In this document: positions 14,862 through 23,263 of the stretch, piece by piece
Layout of the letters: each line of letters starts with the position of its first letter
Position numbering within the stretch: the first letter of the stretch is position 1
NCBI GenBank assembly: GCA_001779315.1
Contig: MFJU01000041.1
Coordinates: 1 to 35,988 of the forward strand
Reading direction: 5' to 3'
DNA from: Candidatus Gottesmanbacteria bacterium RIFCSPLOWO2_01_FULL_42_22
GTDB taxonomy: Bacteria; Patescibacteriota; Microgenomatia; 2-02-FULL-39-11
Length of the DNA: 35,988 nucleotides
The notes under the pieces: model-generated
Told to the model about the DNA's origin: nothing
The model's database searches: none
Seen by the model: the letters and a program-made list of their open reading frames with translations, nothing else
Program-made: the position numbers and the translations under genes

Positions 14862-16402
14862 ATCTTTTTTGTATCAAAACGGTATAATGTGACTGTCGGA
14901 TTTTTATAAACTTCTTTTAAAAAAGGAAACTTCCGGAAATATTGACTTGAGCTGTACATCAGTAAATAATTAATTTTATAAACGGAAAGCGTTCTTTTAA
15001 GTTCGTCCTCCCCCATCTTGCCGTCGATGACAGCAAAAGCCCTGGTCATTTTTTCCTGATAGTTAATGGTAAAAAGTTCATAACCGAAGAGGGTCTTTCT
15101 GCCGGTGAGGCCGGGAAATGCTTCATTGAACGGCCAGACAACCAGAAAGATATCTCTTTTGCCGGATATTTTTTTAGCTTCCCTGAAAGCCCGATAAACA
15201 TCCATCGGGATAAAATAGTAACCATTGTTTATTTTCGGTGTCAGGATCTCCCGGTAGGACAGATAAAGGGTCGGGGTAATCGAGGCAAAATAGATAACTA
15301 AAAGCATCACCAGGACACTTTTTTGAAATTTCCGGAAGATTTTGGAGAGAAGCAAAATACCTTCTGCCGCTAATATTCCCAAAATAAGGTAAACTTGGGA
15401 AGGCCAAAAGCGGGCATTGGATATTTTGAATTTTTCCGATATATCAGTCAGATAAAAAAAGACAGCCAGGGTAAGAAATACCAGGCTGAAAATACGCCCC
15501 TTGCCTGCTTTTCCCGGAAAGTTTTTCAGGCCGAAAAGGGCCAAGATAATGACTAAACCTGTACCCATAAAAAGTTGGGCCGGAACCAGTTTTAAATGCT
15601 GTGTTGACTCCCAGGCGGATGACAGACTGTAAGGTAACTGCGAAAAAACTGCTTTGGCATATAACGCCGGTAAAATCCCTGCCAGAAAAAGAATTCCGGC
15701 CGCTATTAAACTTCTGATTTTAACTTTCGGGATGAAAGCGGTAATGAATAAAACCATGACGTTCAAACCCCAGGTAACCGGGTTGATGGATGCATGCAGA
15801 AAACCGCTCAATGCCAATAAGAACATCCTGTTTCGAAGATAAAAGAGCCAGCCGGCTACTCCCAAGGCATAAGCTAAGAGATGGTGTGGAGTCGGTCCGA
15901 AACGGGCCAGAGGAATACCCAGGTTATACCAGTGGTTAAAATAGTTCCATTCAAAGCCGTGAGCGCCTAATTTTAGGTAAAAAAGCGAGGTGGACGTCAG
16001 GAAAAAAAGCAGGCTTAAAACGCGCTTCGTCGGGTTTTTGGGGAATATTTCCCTGATGAAGAGCCAGGAGATTACCAGATAGAGTGTTAAATAAATTCCT
16101 ACAGCCGTTTGGTATGCTGATATTACGTCCAAACCTGTCATCATTAAAAGTCTTCCGGACAGAACATTCTGCCAACCGATAAGGACCGGCTTCAATTTTT
16201 CCGGGGTAAAAAGCATGGTTGAAGCGAACCAATGCTCCCTGCCTTGGGCAAATTGGGACAGATAGTAGAAATAGTCCGAAGGCCAATGGACGGTACCCAG
16301 GTAGAAAAAACCTTTCGGCGTCAATAATTTATTGACGATATATTGCAGTTCGATTCCCAAAACTGTCAAAATTATCAGAAAGCCAACCAGTATTTTTTCC
16401 AT
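14858..16402 (-). CDS. GT-C-like multi-span membrane protein (paralogue B)
   Basis: A 514-residue, mostly hydrophobic protein with about eleven spans. The first loop has WPSDYFYYLSQFAQG, and the C-terminal soluble part ends NPTVTLYRF, matching the paralogues at 12554 and 16406. A predicted lipid-sugar-dependent glycosyltransferase of the outer membrane face; acceptor unknown. It starts 3 bp after the stop of the upstream paralogue and its stop overlaps the YggS-like start (ATGA), so the three genes are co-transcribed. Confidence 0.75.
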   Translation of the reverse strand: MEKILVGFLIILTVLGIELQYIVNKLLTPKGFFYLGTVHWPSDYFYYLSQFAQGREHWFASTMLFTPEKLKPVLIGWQNVLSGRLLMMTGLDVISAYQTAVGIYLTLYLVISWLFIREIFPKNPTKRVLSLLFFLTSTSLFYLKLGAHGFEWNYFNHWYNLGIPLARFGPTPHHLLAYALGVAGWLFYLRNRMFLLALSGFLHASINPVTWGLNVMVLFITAFIPKVKIRSLIAAGILFLAGILPALYAKAVFSQLPYSLSSAWESTQHLKLVPAQLFMGTGLVIILALFGLKNFPGKAGKGRIFSLVFLTLAVFFYLTDISEKFKISNARFWPSQVYLILGILAAEGILLLSKIFRKFQKSVLVMLLVIYFASITPTLYLSYREILTPKINNGYYFIPMDVYRAFREAKKISGKRDIFLVVWPFNEAFPGLTGRKTLFGYELFTINYQEKMTRAFAVIDGKMGEDELKRTLSVYKINYLLMYSSSQYFRKFPFLKEVYKNPTVTLYRFDTKKI

Positions 16403-16405
16403 TAA

Positions 16406-18001
16406 TTAAAGTGTGGTCTTATAAATGGTCACGTATTCATGTTTATATAAAGGTTGCATTAATTCAGCATATGCCGGTGGTAAATTTCCCTGATCCCAAA
16501 AAACATAAAGTATCCGGTTTTCAGAAAGAATCCTCCTGGCTTCATCCTGCGAAAATTGACCCGACATAAAATTTTCCGCTGTCCACCAAACAGTCGGAAA
16601 ATCGGCAGGTACAGCTTCATGACCGATATAAACTTTATTATAGGTAAAGGCGGGAATAAACATCCCCGTATAAAAAGTGCTCATGACATTTGAATATTGC
16701 TTTGTATTTAACTTTAAATAATCCATAGCCTGAAGATACGGTTTCGGAATATAGGTATTGATAAAAATCTCCTTTTTAAACAGTTCCGGCCACCAATAGC
16801 TTTGCAAACCGAAGAAAGCATTGGTTATTAATAAAATAGTTATACCTGACAAAGCAGCCCGTTTCCATGCCGTGCTGTTTATTTTCTCTGTTACATATAT
16901 CAATCCCATTGTTGCCAATAAACCGCCAAAGACATATGGGGCATAATAAACCAACCTGATCATCGGCAGAGGTACAATCCCTTTGGCAGACAGGATAAAT
17001 AATAAATAAGCAATAGCCACAATCAACATCGGGAATATATATTTCGGTTTCCGTTTTTCGCGGATGTAAAATACAGCCGGAATGAAAAAGACTGGCAAAA
17101 TACCCAACGGCAGGAAAAACCGGTAAGTCAACTTTAACAGTGAGTCTTGCGGACTATTCAATCTGACGCTTTCCCAAGTTACCAGATTTATCTTTTTAGC
17201 TTCCCAATTAACGAAAATTAAAGATGCAATTGAGCTTAAAAAGATAATAATTATGACCAGGCTTTCCCTGATTTTTGGTTTCCGGGTAACCAGGTAAAAA
17301 CCTAATACCGCTGATAAGGCGCAAAACAGAATAAATGCCGGCATGGCAAAGAAAATCATCGCCGGCAGCATTAAAAATCCCGTATAAATCAGATCGCGTA
17401 AATTCCGGCCTTTTAGATATTTTAAAAAATAGAAGGTCGAGGCCAACATCAGAGAGGTGGACATAAAATGATGGGGTTTCATGGTCAGCCTGCTATAAGC
17501 ATCAAGACCGGTCCACCATTCCGCTTTGAAATTAAAATCCCTGCCCAAAATTGTCACCATTTTGTCCGGAAACGGGCTGGCAAAAAAAATAATAAATAAA
17601 GCCGGCCATTTATATTTGGAAGGTATTAAAAATGACACCAGACAATAACTGTAAAGACAATATAACAACAGAGGAAAATAGAGCCCGATCCTGTACATAT
17701 AAATATCGGAAAGGCTGAATATTTTCCCTAGCCTGCCCAAAAACAGATAATAATTGTGAAGATATGATGGCGGCAAATCAGCGGTTGTGTACTGGTTAAT
17801 GATGTAGTTCTGGCTTCTGCCCTGTTTGATATATGACAGATATCCATAGTAATCCTCATGGATTTTGTGTATTAAAGGATAGAAAGAATCACCTGGGGTA
17901 TAAGAAATGCGCCTCAAATCAGGAAGAATTATGACAATTAAGACCACCGGCCAAAAAAAAGAATGAATAAGCAAATTCTTCGGCCAATTTTTATATTTCA
18001 T
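16406..18001 (-). CDS. GT-C-like multi-span membrane protein (paralogue C)
   Basis: The ORF is open to 18052, but the ATG at 18001-17999 is the likelier start. It begins MKYKNWPKN, lies 2 bp after the TAG of the upstream gene and avoids a 49-bp overlap, giving 531 residues. It has about eleven spans with the first-loop motif EDYYGYLSYIKQG and a C-terminal ...EYVTIYK end shared with the other two paralogues. An AYSRLTMKPHHF-type segment in the second periplasmic region also resembles paralogue A (DSLQRLTFIPH). A predicted glycosyltransferase using a polyprenyl-linked donor. Confidence 0.75.
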   Translation of the reverse strand: MKYKNWPKNLLIHSFFWPVVLIVIILPDLRRISYTPGDSFYPLIHKIHEDYYGYLSYIKQGRSQNYIINQYTTADLPPSYLHNYYLFLGRLGKIFSLSDIYMYRIGLYFPLLLYCLYSYCLVSFLIPSKYKWPALFIIFFASPFPDKMVTILGRDFNFKAEWWTGLDAYSRLTMKPHHFMSTSLMLASTFYFLKYLKGRNLRDLIYTGFLMLPAMIFFAMPAFILFCALSAVLGFYLVTRKPKIRESLVIIIIFLSSIASLIFVNWEAKKINLVTWESVRLNSPQDSLLKLTYRFFLPLGILPVFFIPAVFYIREKRKPKYIFPMLIVAIAYLLFILSAKGIVPLPMIRLVYYAPYVFGGLLATMGLIYVTEKINSTAWKRAALSGITILLITNAFFGLQSYWWPELFKKEIFINTYIPKPYLQAMDYLKLNTKQYSNVMSTFYTGMFIPAFTYNKVYIGHEAVPADFPTVWWTAENFMSGQFSQDEARRILSENRILYVFWDQGNLPPAYAELMQPLYKHEYVTIYKTTL

Positions 18002-18003
18002 GA

Positions 18004-19209
18004 CTAAAATCTCAAATAATAAGCACCCCAGGTATTGATAATTACTGACCAAAACAGGAGAGAAATACTGAATTTGGAAATATCCTTAAATCCAAAAGCG
18101 AGCGGAATCATCAGGAACGGGATAAAATCAAGCACATATCGGTAGCCAAACTGCACCCAGCCTTGGCCAAACCATAAAAAATCCACTATGGCAACCAGTA
18201 GAACCGCCAGCCAGGAGACTTTGATCAGAAAGTTTCTTTTTGCCAAAAAGGCGTAAATAAAAAACGGACTGGTAATGATCACGCTTAATCCGTATGGCGA
18301 GGGGGCAACATAGGGGAAACGCGCTGAAATTTCAGGCGGCATGAAGAGAAAGGTATAGAGGTTGAGAGGAATATTTCTAAAGTCAATCATGCCCGTAGTA
18401 AACCCGGGGTTAGTGATCCGGGCATAGGTAAACTGAGCGGTGGACCGGATATATTGCCGGTAGATAAAATTCCGGCCGTCATCAAAAATATTGCCGAAAC
18501 GGGCAAAGTTGTAGTAGGCGCTGAAAAGAAAAAGAGGCAGGGCGCCTAAAATAAAAAGCAGCAATTTACGAAAAAATGGGCGGTAGGAAACGTCTTTTTT
18601 AAAGAAAAGCAGGATAAAGGGAAAAGATAAAAAAGTCGGCTGGCGGCTGAAGACAGCCAAACTGAAATATAATCCCATTAAAAAGGGCCTTTTCCTCCCG
18701 AAATTTTCTATTAAGCCTAAAAGAAGAAAAAAGACAGCAATAATATGGGCAAAAAACCAGGTCGTGCCGGTCACGGCTGCGGAAAAATGAACTGTTCCCA
18801 AAGCAAAAAAAACTGTTAGCAGAAGCTTTCTGATGAGTCCTGAAATTTTAAGGCGCCCTAATAAAATAAAAACCAAAACCGCATTGAAGGCGCCGAAAAC
18901 CATGGAAACATAAGTCTGGCTGACATTTGTTTTCCAGACATAAACCAGGGGTAGAAGAATCAAAGCGGGTACGGGTCCGAACTGGAAGTAAATCTTATTG
19001 TCGACGATCACCCTATCGCCTAAATCAAAAGAAGGATTGAGAATATCAAAACGCCCATGGAGGAAAGCGTCTGCGATAAAGACAAAATGCCGGAATAAAT
19101 TTGCAGTCTGGGCATTGGTAAAATAATATACCGTCAGGACAACAATAAATATTATGACCGGGAGATAAAATTGACTTTGCCTCTTTGGAAGCGGGTGTTT
19201 CAAAAGCAT
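18004..19209 (-). CDS. GT-C-like membrane protein (PMT/GT39-type)
   Basis: A 401-residue protein with about ten spans. The first loop carries LHGRFDILNPSFDLGDRV and then IYFQFGPVPALILLP, a pattern seen in actinobacterial and CPR GT-C proteins where one of the acidic residues is the likely catalytic base. It lacks the long C-terminal soluble tail of its neighbours. It is located 6 bp downstream of another GT-C-like gene and 2 bp upstream of paralogue C in the same direction. Substrate unknown. Confidence 0.65.
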   Translation of the reverse strand: MLLKHPLPKRQSQFYLPVIIFIVVLTVYYFTNAQTANLFRHFVFIADAFLHGRFDILNPSFDLGDRVIVDNKIYFQFGPVPALILLPLVYVWKTNVSQTYVSMVFGAFNAVLVFILLGRLKISGLIRKLLLTVFFALGTVHFSAAVTGTTWFFAHIIAVFFLLLGLIENFGRKRPFLMGLYFSLAVFSRQPTFLSFPFILLFFKKDVSYRPFFRKLLLFILGALPLFLFSAYYNFARFGNIFDDGRNFIYRQYIRSTAQFTYARITNPGFTTGMIDFRNIPLNLYTFLFMPPEISARFPYVAPSPYGLSVIITSPFFIYAFLAKRNFLIKVSWLAVLLVAIVDFLWFGQGWVQFGYRYVLDFIPFLMIPLAFGFKDISKFSISLLFWSVIINTWGAYYLRF

Positions 19210-19215
19210 AATTTA

Positions 19216-20706
19216 TTATTTTCTGACCATTAAGCCAAAGTCAGACCATGAAAAATTGTCTTCCAGATATTTCCGCTGGATATCCGGCAGGACATTGAGG
19301 CGTTCCGGGGTTCCGGCATGGACATAACGCGTATTTTTTTTATCCATATAACTTTCAATTGAAGGATAGTCAAAAAGCAGCGTCTCCTGGTATTGCCCGT
19401 AAGGCAGACAGCAGAAATAATAACCGTCAGGGAAAAAAACCGTCTCGCCGGTAAGATCAAAAACAGGAGTCTTTGAGGGTATTCTTCCCAATATTGATTC
19501 GAGTTTGTTCAAAGAGCTTCCGTTCGTCCAATTCTTCTTTATACGGTACATTGAAAAACCCAAAAAACAGATGTAAATTAATCCTGCCAGAACGGCTATT
19601 CCCGCCAGTCTTTTACTGACCTTTCTCCATATGTCAAACCACAGTTTCGTAAAAAACAGGGCAGCAAATGGTGCTGACGGGATCAGATATTGGGCATGTT
19701 TGAGGGGGAAAAAATTGACAAAAGCGAAAAGATTGGCCAGAAATACCCCTGAAAGCAGAAAACTCCTGACCGCCTGCTTTTCTTCCCTTTGGGAAAAAGA
19801 TGACATAAACTGCCAAACACTGTAAACAGCTCCCCCTATCCAAATAATAAGATTTGTCAAATAAACGGCATGGTAACCGCTGAAACCGTAATAGGTATCA
19901 TTGGGATAGAAAAAAAGATCCGGCCGCATATAAAATTGTTTGGATAACGATTTGGCACCTGCGGCCGATAACTTTGTCATTGAATAGAAAGCTAAAAGCA
20001 CTTTACCTGTTGATAACGCAATCAACCCCAACACAACAGCCGGCAGCAACAGACCACCGGAAAAAGAGAGATAATTTCTACAGACCATTTTCTTGCTGTC
20101 ATCTTTCGAACTGAAAAAATCCTTCAAAAGGATAACCACAGGGGGTAAGAGCATAAACAAAGATTTCGGTACCAAGGCCAGACTGCTGGCAAATGACAGG
20201 CCGGCAAGAAAGAAGAGCGGTGGATTGCGCTTTTCCCTCCCCCTGATGAAAAAATACAGACCCGCCATACTCATCAGCAGCGACGGCAAATCAGGCCTGA
20301 TTTCCAGCATTTTATCGTAAGGCATCGGCAGAAAGGCAAAGACAGCCACTACCGCCAGGGCGAAATAGCGGCCGCTTAGAAGTGAAGATAAAAGGTATAA
20401 GAAAAGGCATATTCCGGCAAAAACCGTAAAAATGAATATTCTGGCGGCGATCAGGGTAACGGCTGACCGGCCGAAAATTGACATTATAAAGGCCACCGGA
20501 TACAGGAAAAACGGCGGGAATAGGTAAAAGAAGTCGGCATATGGCTTTTGGCCCAGAAAAAGATTATAACCCCAATGCAGATGGGCAAACTCGTCAATGT
20601 CAAAATAGCGCCTGATGCCCAAATCCAAACGGAAATATAGCAGTAACGCCAGAATAAAAAGAGCAATCAGCCAGGAAATAATTTTCCATGTTTTATTCTT
20701 GGGCAT
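19216..20706 (-). CDS. ArnT/PMT-like GT-C membrane glycosyltransferase
   Basis: A 496-residue protein with about twelve spans. The first loop has the hallmark DIDEFAHLHWGYNLFLGQKPY, where the Asp/Glu pair matches the catalytic and metal-binding acidic residues of the ArnT/PMT group, and a DFFYLFPPFF segment follows. EIRPDLPSLL in the second loop fits the same fold. The C-terminal 90 residues are soluble (SKTPVFDLTGETVF ... WSDFGLMVRK). It probably transfers a sugar from a polyprenyl-phosphate donor on the outside of the membrane. It is preceded by a 32-bp gap after the formyltransferase gene. Confidence 0.75.
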   Translation of the reverse strand: MPKNKTWKIISWLIALFILALLLYFRLDLGIRRYFDIDEFAHLHWGYNLFLGQKPYADFFYLFPPFFLYPVAFIMSIFGRSAVTLIAARIFIFTVFAGICLFLYLLSSLLSGRYFALAVVAVFAFLPMPYDKMLEIRPDLPSLLMSMAGLYFFIRGREKRNPPLFFLAGLSFASSLALVPKSLFMLLPPVVILLKDFFSSKDDSKKMVCRNYLSFSGGLLLPAVVLGLIALSTGKVLLAFYSMTKLSAAGAKSLSKQFYMRPDLFFYPNDTYYGFSGYHAVYLTNLIIWIGGAVYSVWQFMSSFSQREEKQAVRSFLLSGVFLANLFAFVNFFPLKHAQYLIPSAPFAALFFTKLWFDIWRKVSKRLAGIAVLAGLIYICFLGFSMYRIKKNWTNGSSLNKLESILGRIPSKTPVFDLTGETVFFPDGYYFCCLPYGQYQETLLFDYPSIESYMDKKNTRYVHAGTPERLNVLPDIQRKYLEDNFSWSDFGLMVRK

Positions 20707-20738
20707 ATCTATAATTCAGTTTATCACCTAAAAAGGGT

Positions 20739-22106
20739 TTATTCGAAATAGAGTTTCAGGTCTTGAAGATGGATCAGGCTGAAGCCTTTTTTCAAAAAGA
20801 CATTGACATCTTCGGGGCCTGGCCAGGAATAATATAAGCCTTCTTTTTGCCTCTCAACCGGGATTTTTTCACCCCTCGCTATTTTATTCAGTACCTGAAC
20901 CAGCAATTCTCCCCCGCAGAGAGTACAGAGGTAATTATGTTCATGGAGGGATATCCCCGGTTTTATGCTGATTTTGGCTTTGCTGATAATATCCCCCTCA
21001 TCCAGTTTTTCTTTCATATAGTGCAAAGTTACTCCTCCGTAAGGATGGTTATTTTTCATTGCCCAAAAAGACGAAGCCACACCGCGGTACTGCGGCAAAA
21101 AGCCAGGATGGATATTGATTGAGCCTAAAACCGGCACTGAAAGGACATCTTTTTTCAGGATTTGGTTGAAATAGGAAATCAAAAGGTCGGGTTTCATCAG
21201 CCTGAGAAGCCTCACGTTCCCGGGAGAATTTATATCCTTTATTTTGATTACCGGAATGCCTTTTTTTTTGACGGATTTGCTAAATCTGGATTCGGAGATG
21301 GCTAAAAATCCTGTCAAAATATAGAGTAACTGATCGAGTCCTTTAAACAGAAAATATTTCCAGCCGTGCCTTTTAAAGAGAAATTTGAGGCTTTCCCCCC
21401 TGCTTTTTCCGTAAAGAATGCAATCCGAATCTACCAGCGCCGCAATTTCAAATTCCTCCTGATTAAGAAGCGGAGAAAAAACAGGGTTGGCGTAAAGGCT
21501 GTCATAACTTAAAAGTATCAATTTTAACTTGTGATTATTCTGCTCTTTCCGGTAATAATTCATTCTTTCACCTAAAAAATAAAAAGCGTCAGTCATCCGG
21601 CAACCCATTTTTTCGTAAAAAACATTGGCCGGCAATTTGTCGTAGACACTCACGCGGAATTGCTTAATTTTTCTCTCTCTGAACTCTTTTACCAGTCTTT
21701 TAAATAATCTGCTGCCGATCCCCTGCCTTTGGAATTTACCCTCAACCGCCAACGACAATAGTTCCGGGCCATGCTCTGAAAAGCCAGGATAGGCTAAAAG
21801 TTTAAGCAGTTTGATAATTCTTGAAGGGTTCAAAATTATAGGCGGCAACAGGCTTAAAACAAAAGGCCCAGGATCTGCCGCCAGCGTTTTCCTGGTTAAA
21901 TCCTTAACTTCTTCTATTCCGCTGATAAATCCGTTCAGACGGCCTTTTTCTTCGGAAACAAAGGCTAATATTTTGGGAATTTTGAGAAAATTAAGGTAAA
22001 ACTGTTTCAAAAAGTCAGTACCAAGTTCAGGCAGGAAACCGGGGAGTTCAGCTGCATGTAATTTGGCTGCTTGTTCCGCATCTTCAGCTTTCATTAACCT
22101 GATCAT
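20739..22106 (-). CDS. GNAT acyltransferase fused to a formyltransferase, probable amino-sugar N-acylase
   Basis: A 455-residue two-domain protein. Residues about 1-150 are GNAT-like: SLAVEGKFQRQGIGSRLFKRL is the acetyl-CoA pyrophosphate-binding loop, and KMGCRMTDAFYFLGERMNYY closes the domain. Residues about 165-440 resemble methionyl-tRNA formyltransferase and sugar N-formyltransferases, with NIHPGFLPQYRGVASSFWA near 330 (catalytic Asn and His) and LDEGDII near 370 (catalytic Asp). The start overlaps the stop of the sugar aminotransferase gene by 4 bp. The two enzymes therefore probably make an NDP-4- or NDP-3-amino sugar and then formylate or acetylate the amine. A fusion of both acyl chemistries in one chain is unusual. 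Which domain acts on which substrate is not visible. Confidence 0.85.
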   Translation of the reverse strand: MIRLMKAEDAEQAAKLHAAELPGFLPELGTDFLKQFYLNFLKIPKILAFVSEEKGRLNGFISGIEEVKDLTRKTLAADPGPFVLSLLPPIILNPSRIIKLLKLLAYPGFSEHGPELLSLAVEGKFQRQGIGSRLFKRLVKEFRERKIKQFRVSVYDKLPANVFYEKMGCRMTDAFYFLGERMNYYRKEQNNHKLKLILLSYDSLYANPVFSPLLNQEEFEIAALVDSDCILYGKSRGESLKFLFKRHGWKYFLFKGLDQLLYILTGFLAISESRFSKSVKKKGIPVIKIKDINSPGNVRLLRLMKPDLLISYFNQILKKDVLSVPVLGSINIHPGFLPQYRGVASSFWAMKNNHPYGGVTLHYMKEKLDEGDIISKAKISIKPGISLHEHNYLCTLCGGELLVQVLNKIARGEKIPVERQKEGLYYSWPGPEDVNVFLKKGFSLIHLQDLKLYFE

Positions 22107-23236
22107 TTTTTTTCCAAAAAACTGTTGATTTCTTGTGCGACTTTGACAATTTCAGAGTCTTTAAGTTCCGGAAACATCGGCAGCGACAGGATTTCTTTAG
22201 CCGCTTTTTCGCTTTCTGGAAAATCACCCTCTTTATAACCTAAACTTTTGAACGAGGGCACCAGATGAATAGGCACCGGATAATGAATACCGGTGGCGAT
22301 TCCTTTTTTTTCCAGATAATTTTTAAGCAAATCCCGCTTTTTAGTCCTGATTACAAATAGGTGATAAACATGTTTGGTAAATGGCAGAGCTGGCGGCAGG
22401 CGGCAGGGACTATTCTCAAGATGTGAGCGGTATTTTCCGGCTATTTCCCTTCTTCTCTCGTTCCATTTATCCAAATATTGCAGTTTAACGGAAAGGATAG
22501 CCGCCTGGATTTCATCCAACCGGCTGATTCTGCCCTGCAAAACACTCTTATACCTTTCTTCTTCCCCGTACATCCGCAATAATTTTATTTTTTTGAATAA
22601 TTCTTCATCATTAGTGACAATCATGCCGCCGTCGCCGAACGCCCCCAAATTCTTGGTCGGATAAAAGGAATAACAGCCGATTTTTCCAATACTACCTACT
22701 TTTTTACTTGCCCCTCGTAGCCCGGAGGGCAAAGTGGGGTTTTTATAGACTGCTCCGTGTGCTTGGGCACAGTCTTCTATGAGGGGCAGGTTATATTTAT
22801 TGGCCGTCTGCATAATCTTTTGCAAATCGGCAGGCTGTCCGAACAGATGAACGGCAATAATCGCCCGGGTTTTGGCAGTAATTGCCTTTTCAATTTTTAA
22901 AGGGTCAATATTAAAGCTTCCGTCAATATCAACCAGCCTCGGCCTGGCACCGGTAGAAACCACGGCAAAGGCTGTCGGGTAGCTGTTGGCCGGCATGATT
23001 ACTTCCTCACCCGGGTTGTTTATTCCCAAAGCCTGCATTGACAGCATTAGCGCATCTGTACCGGAGGCCACTCCGACGGCAAACTTAACACCTGTATAAG
23101 CAGCAAATTCCTTTTCAAATTGGGCCACTTTTGACCCCAGAATAAAATTGCCTTTGGACATGACCTCATCTATCGTCTTAATAAACTGCCGCCTGTATTT
23201 TTTTATTTGCCTGGTAGTATCGAAAACGGGTATCAT
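22103..23236 (-). CDS. DegT/DnrJ/EryC1-type NDP-sugar aminotransferase with an extra loop
   Basis: A 377-residue PLP enzyme of normal family architecture: GSKVAQFEKEFAAYTG, VASGTDALMLSMQALG, EEVIMPANSYPTAFAV, VHLFGQPADL, IEDCAQAHGA, the PLP-Lys motif YSFYPTKNLGAFGDGG (Lys near 193) and the C-terminal GIATGIHYPVPIHLVP. It converts a 3- or 4-keto NDP-sugar to the amino sugar using glutamate. An insertion of about 12-14 residues (NPTLPSGLRGAS) interrupts the usual HGA-Y-x-x-KKVGSIG segment and is encoded by a palindromic DNA element (22706-22735). It is coupled to the acyltransferase gene by a 4-bp overlap and starts only 27 bp from the divergent gene at 23264. Confidence 0.92.
   Translation of the reverse strand: MIPVFDTTRQIKKYRRQFIKTIDEVMSKGNFILGSKVAQFEKEFAAYTGVKFAVGVASGTDALMLSMQALGINNPGEEVIMPANSYPTAFAVVSTGARPRLVDIDGSFNIDPLKIEKAITAKTRAIIAVHLFGQPADLQKIMQTANKYNLPLIEDCAQAHGAVYKNPTLPSGLRGASKKVGSIGKIGCYSFYPTKNLGAFGDGGMIVTNDEELFKKIKLLRMYGEEERYKSVLQGRISRLDEIQAAILSVKLQYLDKWNERRREIAGKYRSHLENSPCRLPPALPFTKHVYHLFVIRTKKRDLLKNYLEKKGIATGIHYPVPIHLVPSFKSLGYKEGDFPESEKAAKEILSLPMFPELKDSEIVKVAQEINSFLEKK
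22706..22735. repeat. Palindromic element inside the aminotransferase gene
   Basis: ACTTGCCCCTC (22706-22716) is an imperfect inverted repeat of GAGGGCAAAGT (22725-22735), separated by GTAGCCCG. It is translated in frame as part of the extra segment NPTLPSGLRGAS and is much more G+C-rich than its flanks. It resembles REP/RPE-type small palindromic elements that insert into coding DNA without breaking the frame. Confidence 0.6.
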
Positions 23237-23263
23237 TTATCGTAATATTCTAATATAACTCTC

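Noticed and set aside
23254-23259. TATAAC as a -10 box for the gene at 23264
   Set aside because: It is only 4 bp from the ATG, so transcription would begin inside the gene. No suitable -35 was found.
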